Notes under the pieces: model-generated
What the model was told of the DNA's origin: nothing
Database searches by the model: none
What the model saw: only the letters and a program-made list of their open reading frames with translations
Source of the DNA: Streptomyces durocortorensis
GTDB lineage: Bacteria; Actinomycetota; Actinomycetes; Streptomycetales; Streptomycetaceae
Length of the DNA stretch: 64,000 nt
Assembly: GCF_031760065.1 (NCBI RefSeq)
Contig: NZ_CP134500.1
Span: 5,704,001 to 5,768,000 of the forward strand
Reading direction: 5' to 3'
Made by a program: the position numbers and the translations under genes
Part shown: piece after piece, positions 41,369-50,065 of the stretch
How positions within the stretch are numbered: the first letter of the stretch is position 1
How the letters are laid out: every line of letters starts with the position of its first letter

Positions 41369-42159
41369 ACCCACCACAGGGGCGCGAGCAGCAGCGGCCC
41401 CAGGCACCAACTGGCCAGCACATCCAACGGCCAGTGGTAACCGTGCAGCACCAGACCGAAGCCCGTCGCCGCGGTCAGCAGCACCGCGGCGAGGGGCGGG
41501 AGCCAGGCCCGCAGCCACGACGGGCGGGGCAGCGCCAGGAGCAGCAGGGCCGAGGCCCCGTACGCCACGGCCGCCGTCGCCGTATGCCCGGACGGGTAGT
41601 AGTTGACCGCCTCGGTCAGGGGCCCCTGCCGGGCGGTGGCCACCTTCAGCGGAATCACCAGCGCGGGTACCGCCGCCATGGTGAGGGCCGCGTACACGGG
41701 CAGCCGCCGGGCGCCGCGCCACAGTGCGTACGCGATCGCGCAGACGAGCACGGGAAGCGCGACCGGCATACCGCCCAGGTCGGAGAAGAGCTGGGTCAGC
41801 CGGGCCGGGCCGCGTCCGAACAGCTCGCCGCCGAGCCGCTCGTCCAGCCGGAAGAGGGGGCCCTCGGCCGCGACCTGCCAGGTGATCAGGGCGAAGAGCA
41901 CCGCGAGGGAGCAGAGGACACCGGAAACGAGAGGTGCCGGCCACCCGGGAACAGGGGGGGTTGTTCCGGGATGGCCGGCGGGATCGGTTCGCCGCGCGCC
42001 CCGGGGGGTGTGGGGCGGGCGGCCGTCCGACCGGTGAGGAGTCCCGGAGCCGGAGGCTCCGGTGGCGTGCGCGGAGGCACGCCCGGGACGGTGCTGGGGA
42101 AGCCCCGGCCCGGAACCGCCCGCGGTCTCCCGCGGGCGATGTGTTTCTCTCATCTGCAC
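41353..42159 (-). CDS. PAP2-family membrane phosphatase with altered motifs
   Basis: A 268-residue type 2 phosphatidic acid phosphatase-fold protein. A disordered N-terminus of about 75 residues leads to six membrane helices. The three PAP2 motifs are recognisable but changed: motif 1 is KVATARQGP (RP normally; Arg is Gly), motif 2 is the normal PSGHTA, and motif 3 is LHGYHWPLD, keeping His and Asp but with Leu in place of the Arg six residues before the His. Two phosphate-binding Arg residues are therefore missing. It may act on undecaprenyl or other lipid phosphates, but activity is uncertain. Start ATG at 42,159. Confidence 0.82.
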   Translation of the reverse strand: MQMRETHRPRETAGGSGPGLPQHRPGRASAHATGASGSGTPHRSDGRPPHTPRGARRTDPAGHPGTTPPVPGWPAPLVSGVLCSLAVLFALITWQVAAEGPLFRLDERLGGELFGRGPARLTQLFSDLGGMPVALPVLVCAIAYALWRGARRLPVYAALTMAAVPALVIPLKVATARQGPLTEAVNYYPSGHTATAAVAYGASALLLLALPRPSWLRAWLPPLAAVLLTAATGFGLVLHGYHWPLDVLASWCLGPLLLAPLWWVARRR

Positions 42160-42313
42160 AAACCGTACGGCAGGGGAGGCGCGGCCGAAAGCCGCCGCCG
42201 CGACCCGTCATCGCCCCCGCACACGTTCTTCACAGGCCCTCACCCGGATGCGGGAGCGACGCGTCGAAACGGCCCGCCGCCCGCATCCCGGTTCGATGGA
42301 ATCTTCGATGGAT

Positions 42314-43654
42314 TCAGAGGGTGCCGAACGCCTGCTCGATGAGGTCGAGGCCCTCGTTCAGCAGGTCCTCGCCGATCACCAGCGGCGGCAGGAAGCGCAG
42401 GACGTTGCCGTAGGTGCCGCAGGTGAGGACGAGCAGCCCCTCGGCGTGACAGGCCTTCGCGAGCGCGCCCGCCGCCTCCGGGTTCGGGTCCTTCGTGCCG
42501 GACTTCACCAGCTCGATCGCGATCATGGCGCCGCGGCCGCGGATGTCGCCGATGATGTCGCCGTTGGGCAGCTTGGCCCGCATCTCGGCGAGGCGGCCCT
42601 TCATGACCTCCTCGATCCGCTTGGCCTTCGCGTTGAGGTCCAGCTCGCGCATGGTCTCGATGGACCCGAGCGCACCGGCGCAGGCGACCGGGTTGCCGCC
42701 GTACGTACCGCCCAGGCCACCGGCGTGCGCGGCGTCCATGATCTCGGCGCGGCCGGTCACGGCGGACAGCGGCAGACCGCCCGCGATGCCCTTGGCGGTG
42801 GTGATCAGGTCCGGGACGATGCCCTCGTCCTCGCAGGCGAACCACTGGCCGGTACGGCAGAAGCCGGACTGGATCTCGTCCGCGACGAAGACGATGCCGT
42901 TGTCCTTGGCGAACTGCGCGATCGCCGGGAGGAAGCCCTTGGCCGGCTCGATGAAGCCGCCCTCGCCGAGCACCGGCTCGATGATGATCGCGGCGACGTT
43001 CTCCGCACCGATCTGCTTGGTGATCTCGTCGATCGCCTGGGCCGACGCCTCGGCACCGGCGTTCTCGGCGCCGGTCGGCCAGCGGTAGCCGTAGGCGACC
43101 GGGACACGGTAGACCTCGGGCGCGAACGGGCCGAAGCCCTGCTTGTACGGCATGTTCTTCGCCGTCAGCGCCATCGTGAGGTTGGTCCGGCCGTGGTAGC
43201 CGTGGTCGAAGACGACGACGGCGGTGCGCTTGGTGTAGGCGCGGGCGATCTTCACCGCGTTCTCGACGGCCTCGGCGCCCGAGTTGAACAGCGCCGACTT
43301 CTTCGCGTGGTCGCCCGGCGTCAGCTCGGCCAGCTGCTCGCAGACCTCGACGTACCCCTCGTACGGCGTGACCATGAAACAGGTGTGGGTGAAGTCCGCG
43401 AGCTGCGCGGAGGCGCGGCGCACGACGGCCTCGGCGGAGGCGCCCACGGAGGTCACGGCGATCCCGGACCCGAAGTCGATCAGCCGGTTGCCGTCCACGT
43501 CCTCGATGATCCCGCCGCCCGCACGGGCGGTGAACACCGGCAGGGTGGAGCCCACACCTGCGGCGACGGCCGCGGTACGGCGAGCCTGAAGCTCGGCCGA
43601 CTTCGGGCCGGGGATGGCAGTGACGACGCGGCGCTCCTGCGGGATTGCGGTCAT
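42314..43654 (-). CDS. gabT: 4-aminobutyrate aminotransferase
   Basis: A 446-residue class III PLP enzyme that transfers the amino group of GABA to 2-oxoglutarate, giving succinic semialdehyde. It has the PLP Lys in TTAKGIAGGLPLSAV, the Asp of VFVADEIQSGFCRTG, FNSGAEAVENAVKIAR, and the substrate-contacting VLGEGGF. The ATG at 43,654 follows AGGAG. It is transcribed away from the TraG-like gene. GABA from putrescine breakdown by the genes at 22,084-38,600 would be its substrate. No succinic semialdehyde dehydrogenase is adjacent, although the aldehyde dehydrogenase at 48,515 is a candidate. Confidence 0.95.
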   Translation of the reverse strand: MTAIPQERRVVTAIPGPKSAELQARRTAAVAAGVGSTLPVFTARAGGGIIEDVDGNRLIDFGSGIAVTSVGASAEAVVRRASAQLADFTHTCFMVTPYEGYVEVCEQLAELTPGDHAKKSALFNSGAEAVENAVKIARAYTKRTAVVVFDHGYHGRTNLTMALTAKNMPYKQGFGPFAPEVYRVPVAYGYRWPTGAENAGAEASAQAIDEITKQIGAENVAAIIIEPVLGEGGFIEPAKGFLPAIAQFAKDNGIVFVADEIQSGFCRTGQWFACEDEGIVPDLITTAKGIAGGLPLSAVTGRAEIMDAAHAGGLGGTYGGNPVACAGALGSIETMRELDLNAKAKRIEEVMKGRLAEMRAKLPNGDIIGDIRGRGAMIAIELVKSGTKDPNPEAAGALAKACHAEGLLVLTCGTYGNVLRFLPPLVIGEDLLNEGLDLIEQAFGTL

Positions 43655-43933
43655 GAGGGGCTCCTGGGGGTGTTTCGGACGCTCTTCTTTCTGCAGGCTA
43701 GGGGCGGGGGAGGGGTGCGGGCATGCTCCGATCGGGAGTGGTGGGGGCGTGTCGTTGTCCTTGGCGGACAGGTGGCGAACAGGTGGCGGAGGGGCCCCTG
43801 CCGGGCCGGTGCGGCAGGGGTCCTGGGCGATCCCGGACGGTCACTATCCGGGCGCGTTGCTGAACTCACCGTGTGCGCGCACTAGATTGACCGGGGCAGC
43901 GGACGGACCGGCAGGTCAAGGGGGCAGTGGTTC

Positions 43934-46393
43934 ATGGACGACGACACGCGGGGCGTACGGGGCACGAGCGCGGACAGGGTCCCCGGACCGGCCGTCCCGC
44001 CACCGCCCACGGCCCCGCCCCGGGTACCTCCCCCCGCCGCAGCGCCCGCGCCCTCCGTATCCGGCCTCGGTGCTCCGGCCCCGTACCCGGCCCCGCCGAC
44101 CGGACGAGCGCCGGCTCCGCCCCCCACCGCAACCCCGGTCGAGCAGCCGTCCCCCGAGGCCCCGGTCGACGCCTGGCTGCGCACTCCCCGCCCGCCCCAG
44201 GGGCCCGGCGTCTGGCGGTTCGGATACACCCCGCCCCCGCCCGAGGAGGCCGAGGGCGTATCCGACCGGTCGCTGCTGGTCGGCGCCCTGATCTCGCTGC
44301 TCTCCGCACTGCTGCTGTGGTCGCTGTGGCGCAACGGCTACCTCCCCTACCGCCTCGTCCCGCTGAAGCTCTTCACCCCAGGGGAATGGTGGAACCCGGG
44401 AACGTCCGGCGGCCCCCGCACCATCGAGGGCAGTGACGCCCTCACGGTGTACGAGGCGATCCTGTTCGGGCTGCTGGCCTACGGCTGCGGCCGCATCGGC
44501 AACTTCTCCGAGCTCTTCCGCCGCCATGTCGCGGGCCGGGGGCAGCCCTTCCTCGCCGTCGCCGCCGCTGTCGCCGCAGGGTTCACGCAGCTCCTCGTCT
44601 GGAAGGAGACCCTGCCGGTCGTCCGCCCGGTCCTCGTCCTGGTCGCCTCCGTCGCGGGCGGCGAGATCTACCAGAGCCAGACCGTCGTCAACGTGATCTA
44701 CGGACTCATCGCCGCCGCCGTGCTCTGGCCCTTCGCCCGCCTCGGCCGCTGGCGCGAACTGATCGCCGCCCGCCGGGTCAGCCCCGCCCCCGCCCCCGGC
44801 AGCCCGCCCGCCCCCGCCACGGCCGCCTCCCCCGACCAGTGGCCCGAGCTGCGCGCAGCGGGCTGGACCGACGCGGCGGACACCCTCACCGCCGAGGTTC
44901 GCACCGGCCGCATGAACGACGTGGACGTGGCCCGGCTCCGCCACGCGTGGACGCTCGCCACCCGGCGGCCCGACCGGCTCGCCCCCTTCGCCGAGGCCGT
45001 CCTGCGTACCGGGGGAGCCGCTGCCCTGCACCCTTCGGGCCACCGAGACCTGCCCCGCCGCACCGCCCGCCACGACGTCCTCACCGGACAGGTCAGGATC
45101 GGCCGGTGCGCCCAGGACCAGCACAACCCCTACGTCCGCCGGGGTACGGGCCTCGCCCTGGACCCCACACTGCTGGGCACCTCACTGCTCGCCGTGGGCC
45201 CGCCGGGGGCGGGGAAGTCCGCGCGTCTGATCCGGCCGGTCGTCGAAGCCCTCGCGCTGCGCGCGCTCGCCGGGCAGGCCGCGGTCCTCGCCGTCGGCGC
45301 GGCGGGTGCGCCGCTGGGCCCGGACGAGGCCTTCGACGTCGTCGTACGCGTCGGCAACCCTGCCTCCGCCCATGACCTCGACCTGTACGGGGGGACCACC
45401 GACCCCGACGAGGCCGCAGCCGTCCTGGCGGAGGGGCTCGTCGGTGATGTCGGCAGCCTCGACAGCCGCCGCTCCGCCACTGTCCTCGCCCAGCTCCTCG
45501 GTCCCTACCGGGCAGCCCACGACCACTTCCCCTCCGTGCCCGAGCTGCGTGAGCTCCTCGACGGCACCCCGGCCGCGATCGCCGGGCTCCGCGCCGCCCT
45601 GGAAGCCGCCGGGCACCACGCGATGCTTCGCGAGCTGGACGCCCGGGCCCGGCAGGCGGGCGGCCCCGGCGACCCCGCGCCGGTCCTCGCCGACCGGGTC
45701 GCCCTGCTCGACCGTCCCGCGTTCGCCGGATTCTTCGCCACCGGACCGGACGCCCGCCCCTTCGCCCTGCGCTCTCTCGGTCAGCACCCGCTCCGGGTCC
45801 GCATCGACCTGCCGGAGCGCGGCCACGCGGAGGCGTCCCGACTGCTCACCCGACTCCTCCTCGCCCAGTTCACCGCGATCACCGCGGCGCGCACCGACAC
45901 CGCGCTCTTCGCCTGCCTCGTCCTGGACGACGCCACTCACGCGGTGACCGCCGAGACCGTCCGGGGCATCCGCCGCCTCCGCTCGGTCAACGCGGGAGCC
46001 GTACTCGCCCTGCGTACCGTGGACGACGTGCCCGAGGCCCTGCACACCCCGCTGCTCGGCGCGGTCGGCTGCACGGCGGCCTTCTCCGGCATCACCACCT
46101 GGGACGGCAAGCGCTTCGCCGAGGCCTGGGGCAAGGAGTGGGTCGAGACCCGCGAGGTCGCCCAGCACACCGTCTTCGCCGACCAGCCCTTCACCCGCGC
46201 CCTGCACGCCCTGCGCAAGCTCGTCACCGGCAAGGCCGTGACCACGGACGCGGTGACCGTACGGCAGGTGGAGCGGGAGCGGTGGTCGGCCTCCGAGCTC
46301 GCTTACTCCGTCCCGGCCGGGCACGCGGTCATCCGGCTGGCCACCGTCGAAGGCGAGCATGCGCCGCCGCTCCTCGTGCAGCTGGACGCCTGA
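43934..46393 (+). CDS. TraG/VirD4-like membrane ATPase
   Basis: An 819-residue protein. A Pro/Ala-rich disordered N-terminus (1-110) precedes a membrane region with hydrophobic segments near residues 115-135, 175-195, 215-235 and 240-265. A cytoplasmic ATPase follows with Walker A GPPGAGKSA at residues 422-430 and Walker B-like CLVLDDATHAV near 660. Then comes a C-terminal part (ALRTVDDVPE and GCTAAFSGITTWDGKRFAEA) laid out like type IV coupling proteins, where that region senses arginine fingers. There are no relaxase, tra or integrase genes nearby. It may move DNA or protein, or have been recruited to a developmental secretion role. ATG at 43,934 has GGGGG-rich sequence upstream. Confidence 0.7.
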   Translation: MDDDTRGVRGTSADRVPGPAVPPPPTAPPRVPPPAAAPAPSVSGLGAPAPYPAPPTGRAPAPPPTATPVEQPSPEAPVDAWLRTPRPPQGPGVWRFGYTPPPPEEAEGVSDRSLLVGALISLLSALLLWSLWRNGYLPYRLVPLKLFTPGEWWNPGTSGGPRTIEGSDALTVYEAILFGLLAYGCGRIGNFSELFRRHVAGRGQPFLAVAAAVAAGFTQLLVWKETLPVVRPVLVLVASVAGGEIYQSQTVVNVIYGLIAAAVLWPFARLGRWRELIAARRVSPAPAPGSPPAPATAASPDQWPELRAAGWTDAADTLTAEVRTGRMNDVDVARLRHAWTLATRRPDRLAPFAEAVLRTGGAAALHPSGHRDLPRRTARHDVLTGQVRIGRCAQDQHNPYVRRGTGLALDPTLLGTSLLAVGPPGAGKSARLIRPVVEALALRALAGQAAVLAVGAAGAPLGPDEAFDVVVRVGNPASAHDLDLYGGTTDPDEAAAVLAEGLVGDVGSLDSRRSATVLAQLLGPYRAAHDHFPSVPELRELLDGTPAAIAGLRAALEAAGHHAMLRELDARARQAGGPGDPAPVLADRVALLDRPAFAGFFATGPDARPFALRSLGQHPLRVRIDLPERGHAEASRLLTRLLLAQFTAITAARTDTALFACLVLDDATHAVTAETVRGIRRLRSVNAGAVLALRTVDDVPEALHTPLLGAVGCTAAFSGITTWDGKRFAEAWGKEWVETREVAQHTVFADQPFTRALHALRKLVTGKAVTTDAVTVRQVERERWSASELAYSVPAGHAVIRLATVEGEHAPPLLVQLDA

Positions 46394-46395
46394 CT

Positions 46396-46417
46396 TCCCC
46401 TACCGGCCAGTAGGGGA
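46396..46417 (+). terminator. Short hairpin after the TraG-like gene
   Basis: An 8-bp perfect stem (46,396-46,403 with 46,410-46,417) with loop CGGCCA lies 2 bases after the stop. There is no U-run. Confidence 0.45.
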
Positions 46418-46437
46418 CTCACCCCCCCTGAGAGCGG

Positions 46438-46467
46438 TTAACCGGCACCCTGCCGCCCTGGCAGAAT
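46438..46467 (+). promoter_or_regulatory. Possible promoter of the PucR-type gene
   Basis: TTAACC (46,438-46,443) and CAGAAT (46,462-46,467) are 18 bases apart. CTGCCGCCCTGGCAG, a short inverted repeat, overlaps the -10. The start codon is about 98 bases further on. Confidence 0.3.
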
Positions 46468-46564
46468 CAGAGGCAGCCGTTCATACGGGACGGCGAAATC
46501 GACGGCATCCGCCAAGCGATGGCGGTCCGCCGAACTTGTCCCCGACCCCGAGGGTTCCCGGCCC

Positions 46565-48304
46565 ATGCCCCCCACGCTCGCCTCGCTCGTCCAGCACTCG
46601 GCGCTCAAGCTCACCGTGCGGGCGGGCGCGGACCGGCTCGACACCGCCGTGCGCTGGGCCCACGCCAGCGAGCTCGCCGACCCCGTGCCCTACATGGACG
46701 GCGGCGAACTGCTCCTCGTCACCGCCACCAACCTCGACGCCGAGAACGCCGAGTCCATGCGGCGGTACGTGCGGCGGCTCGCCGGGGCCGGGGTCGCCGG
46801 GCTCGGGTTCGCCGTCGGGGTCAACTACGACGACATCCCGGCCGCTCTCGTCGACGCCGCCGAGGAAGCGGGCCTTCCGCTCCTCGAAGTCCCCCGCCGC
46901 ACCCCGTTCCTCGCCATCAGCAAGGCCGTCTCCGCCGCCATCGCCGCCGACCAGTACCGCGCGGTCACCGCGGGGTTCGAGGCCCAGCGCGAGTTGACGA
47001 AGGCCGCGCTCGCCGGGGACGGCCCCGCCGACCTGCTCGCCCGGCTCGCCGCCCATATCAACGGCTGGGCCGCCCTGTACGACACCTCCGGCGCGGTGCT
47101 GGCCGCCGCCCCCGACTGGGCCGCCCGCCGCGCCGCCCGGCTCACCCCGGACGTCCAGCGACTGCGCGACCGGCCCGCCCCCGCCAGCGTCGTCGTCGGC
47201 GACAGTGAGGACCGGGTCGAGCTCCAGTCGCTCGGCACCGGCCGCCGGGCCCGCGGCGCGCTGGCCGTCGGTACGGGAGCGGCCCTGGGTACCGCCGAGC
47301 GGTACGCCGTGCACTCCGCCGTCGCCCTGCTCACCCTCACCACCGCCCGCTCCCGCTCCCTCCAGGGCGCCGAACAGCGCCTGGGCGCCGCGGTCCTGCG
47401 GATGCTGCTCGCCGGGCAGCCCGACCACGCGCGGGCGGTCGCCGGAGACCTCTACGGCGGCCTGCTGGACGCGCCCTTCCGGCTGCTCATCGCCGAGGCC
47501 CCCGCGCCGGCCGGACCCGACCTGCTCACCGAGACGATGGAGGCCGCCGCCGCCCGTTCCGGCGAGGCGCTGCTCCTGGTTCCCGAGGGTGAGCGCGTGG
47601 TCGTGCTCGCCGCGGACGGCGGGGCCGCCGTCGCCGCCTGCGCGTCCTACGCCGAGGCCCAGGACGAACGTGCGCCGCGCGAAGGAGGCGCCGAGGACAG
47701 CGAGGTCGTGGTCGGCCTCTCCGCCCCCGCCGGCCCGGTCGCCGTCTCCGCCGCGTACAAGCAGGCCGAGCAGGCCTTGTCCGTCGCCCGCCGCCGGGGC
47801 AGGGCGCTGGTCGAGCACGAGGAGCTGGCGGCCGGTTCGGTGCTCCCCCTGCTCGCCGACGACGCGGTACGGGCCTTCGCCGACGGCATGCTCCGCGCGC
47901 TCCACGAGCACGACGCCAAGGGCCGCGGCGACCTCGTGGCCTCCCTGCGCGCCTGGCTCTCCCGGCACGGGCAGTGGGACGCCGCCGCCGCCGACCTGGG
48001 CGTGCACCGGCACACCCTGCGCTACCGGATGCGCCGCGTGGAGGAGATCCTGGGCCGCTCGCTGGACGACCCGGACGTCCGCATGGAGCTGTGGCTCGCA
48101 CTCAAGGCGACGGCGGCGACGGGAGCGGAGGGGACGGCCGCAGCGACGGGAGCAACGGCAGCGACGGCAGCGACGGGTCCAATGGCGACGGCAACCGCGA
48201 CCGCTGAGACTGCTGAGGCCACCAGGACCACCAGGGCCACCGGGACCGCCGGGATTCCCGGGCCGCCCGAGCCCGCCGAGCCCGCCGAGCCCGCCGGGGA
48301 ATGA
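46565..48304 (+). CDS. PucR/CdaR-family transcriptional regulator
   Basis: A 579-residue regulator. The PucR N-terminal domain covers about residues 1-125 (LVQHSALKLTVRAGADRLD ... EVPRRTPFLAISKAV), a GGDEF-like/linker region follows, and the C-terminal PucR helix-turn-helix is at about 470-505 (DAAAADLGVHRHTLRYRMRR). Residues 515-579 are an unusual low-complexity tail of Ala, Thr, Gly and finally Pro-Glu-Ala repeats (AEPAEPAEP). PucR proteins typically activate catabolic genes; the gabT and polyamine genes or the downstream aldehyde dehydrogenase are candidate targets. Start ATG at 46,565 has CCGAGGG upstream. Confidence 0.88.
   Translation: MPPTLASLVQHSALKLTVRAGADRLDTAVRWAHASELADPVPYMDGGELLLVTATNLDAENAESMRRYVRRLAGAGVAGLGFAVGVNYDDIPAALVDAAEEAGLPLLEVPRRTPFLAISKAVSAAIAADQYRAVTAGFEAQRELTKAALAGDGPADLLARLAAHINGWAALYDTSGAVLAAAPDWAARRAARLTPDVQRLRDRPAPASVVVGDSEDRVELQSLGTGRRARGALAVGTGAALGTAERYAVHSAVALLTLTTARSRSLQGAEQRLGAAVLRMLLAGQPDHARAVAGDLYGGLLDAPFRLLIAEAPAPAGPDLLTETMEAAAARSGEALLLVPEGERVVVLAADGGAAVAACASYAEAQDERAPREGGAEDSEVVVGLSAPAGPVAVSAAYKQAEQALSVARRRGRALVEHEELAAGSVLPLLADDAVRAFADGMLRALHEHDAKGRGDLVASLRAWLSRHGQWDAAAADLGVHRHTLRYRMRRVEEILGRSLDDPDVRMELWLALKATAATGAEGTAAATGATAATAATGPMATATATAETAEATRTTRATGTAGIPGPPEPAEPAEPAGE
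48103..48300 (+). repeat. Low-complexity Ala/Thr/Gly-coding tract
   Basis: The end of the PucR-type gene is made of near-repeats of GCGACGG, GCAACGGCAGCGACGGC and GCCACCAGGACCACC, encoding a flexible tail of Ala, Thr and Gly, ending in a PAE repeat. The composition differs from the rest of the gene and looks expanded by slippage. Confidence 0.7.
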
Positions 48305-48514
48305 GCGGAACGGCCCCGACCGGCCGCCCCCGTCCCACCACGCACCAGCCGCCCCACCCGCCACCCGCTCCGCCAATTCGGAGCACCCGACACCCGCTCC
48401 GCTCCACGCCGGACAAACGCCCTCAGCCCCCTGCCGCCCTACCGTGGGACCACAGCGGTGAGCCTTCCGGGCGCCCGCCACCCCCGTCACGACCTCCGAA
48501 GGGCCGGAACCTCC

Positions 48515-49960
48515 ATGACTTCCACCCACGCCTTCTGGCTGGCCGGCCGCCAGGCCACCGGTGCGGACAGCTTCGACGTCACCAACCCGTACGACGGACG
48601 TCTCGTCGGCACCGTCAGCGTGCCGACCGACGCCCAGGTCGAGGAGGCCGTCGCCGCCGCGCACGCCGTGCGCGACGAGTTCGCCGCGACCCCGGCGCAC
48701 GTACGGGCCGCGGCCCTCGACCACGTCGTACGGCGGCTGACGGAGCGTACCGAGGAGATCGCCCAGCTGATCTCGGCGGAGAACGGCAAGCCGATCAAGT
48801 GGGCCCGCGGCGAGGTCGGCCGGGCCGTGTCCGTGTTCCGGTTCGCGGCCGAGGAGGCCCGCCGGTTCAACGGCGGCGAGGCCCAGCGGCTCGACACCGA
48901 CCTCGGCGGCACCGGCCGGCTCGGGCTGGTCCGGCGCTTCCCGCGCGGGGCCGTCCTCGGCATCGCGCCCTTCAACTTCCCGCTGAACCTCAGCGCCCAC
49001 AAGGTCGCCCCGGCCATCGCCGTCGGCGCTCCGATCATCCTCAAGCCCGCCCCGGCCACCCCGATCTCCGCCCTGATCCTCGGTGAGCTGCTGGCCGAGA
49101 CGGACCTCCCGGCCGGTTCCTGGTCCGTCCTGACGGTCCCGAACGACAAGATGCCCGCCCTGGTCCAGGACGAGCGGCTGCCGGTCATCTCCTTCACCGG
49201 CTCCGGCCCCGTCGGCTACGCGATCATGGAGTCGGTGCCCCGCAAGCACTGCACCCTGGAGCTCGGCGGCAACGGCGCGGCGGTCGTCCTCGGCGACTAC
49301 GCCTCCGACGAGGACCTCGACTGGGCCGCGACCCGGATCGCCACCTTCTCCAACTACCAGGGCGGCCAGTCCTGCATCTCGGTGCAGCGCGTCATCGCCG
49401 ACGCCTCGGTCTACGACCGGCTCGTCCCGAAGATCGTCGCCGCCGTCGAGGCGCTGGTGACCGGCGACCCGGCCGACGCCACCACCGACGTGGGCCCGCT
49501 CGTCAGCGAGGACGCGGCCAAGCGCGTCGAGTCCTGGGTCGACGAGGCCGTCCAGGGCGGCGCCGAGCTGCTCACCGGCGGCAAGCGCGACGGGGCCACC
49601 TACGCCCCGACCGTGCTCGCCGGTCTCCCCGACGACGTGACGCTCTCCTGCGAAGAGGTCTTCGGGCCGGTCATGTCCCTCCAGAAGGTCGACGGCGAGG
49701 GCGAGGCGTTCGCCGCCGTCAACTCCTCCAAGTACGGCCTCCAGGCCGGGGTCTTCACCCACGACCTCCAGACCGCCTTCCGCGCCCACCGCGCCCTGGA
49801 GGTCGGCGGCGTGATCATCGGCGACGTCCCCTCGTACCGCGCCGACCAGATGCCGTACGGCGGCGCCAAGCAGTCCGGCGTCGGCCGCGAGGGCGTGCGC
49901 TACGCCATGGACGACTACACCTACGAGCGCGTCCTGGTCCTCACCGGCCTCGCCCTGTAA
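48515..49960 (+). CDS. NAD(P)-dependent aldehyde dehydrogenase
   Basis: A 481-residue ALDH. Catalytic Glu is in TLELGGNGAAVV and Cys in GGQSCISVQR; the NAD-binding FTGSGPVGYAIM is clear, and APFNFPLN holds the oxyanion Asn. It is of the phosphonoformaldehyde/lactaldehyde/glyceraldehyde-3-phosphate type, not close to the two polyamine-type enzymes above. It follows the PucR-type regulator gene by 210 bases, so it may be its target; succinic semialdehyde or another short aldehyde is plausible. Start MTSTHAFWLAGRQ at 48,515; only a weak ribosome binding site. Confidence 0.92.
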   Translation: MTSTHAFWLAGRQATGADSFDVTNPYDGRLVGTVSVPTDAQVEEAVAAAHAVRDEFAATPAHVRAAALDHVVRRLTERTEEIAQLISAENGKPIKWARGEVGRAVSVFRFAAEEARRFNGGEAQRLDTDLGGTGRLGLVRRFPRGAVLGIAPFNFPLNLSAHKVAPAIAVGAPIILKPAPATPISALILGELLAETDLPAGSWSVLTVPNDKMPALVQDERLPVISFTGSGPVGYAIMESVPRKHCTLELGGNGAAVVLGDYASDEDLDWAATRIATFSNYQGGQSCISVQRVIADASVYDRLVPKIVAAVEALVTGDPADATTDVGPLVSEDAAKRVESWVDEAVQGGAELLTGGKRDGATYAPTVLAGLPDDVTLSCEEVFGPVMSLQKVDGEGEAFAAVNSSKYGLQAGVFTHDLQTAFRAHRALEVGGVIIGDVPSYRADQMPYGGAKQSGVGREGVRYAMDDYTYERVLVLTGLAL

Positions 49961-49971
49961 CACCCCCGGAC

Positions 49972-50015
49972 GGTCCCGCCCGCGCCCCGCCCGGACAGCG
50001 AGCGCGGGCGGGGCC
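49972..50015. terminator. Bidirectional terminator between convergent genes
   Basis: A 14-bp stem (49,972-49,985 with 50,002-50,015, one G-T pair) with a 16-base loop lies between the aldehyde dehydrogenase stop and the end of the convergent secreted-protein gene. Confidence 0.6.
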
Positions 50016-50065
50016 CGCCGACCACACCCCTGCGGACGCCGCGGCCGCACTCCGCACGGACCGGG

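Noticed and set aside
43934..46393. TraG-like gene considered as part of an integrative conjugative element
   Set aside because: No integrase, relaxase, replication gene, att repeat or tRNA target is nearby, and base composition matches the neighbours.
46481..50050. A 1,189-codon minus-strand frame opposite the PucR and aldehyde dehydrogenase genes
   Set aside because: Same reason: antisense, biased composition, no motif, and no ribosome binding site.
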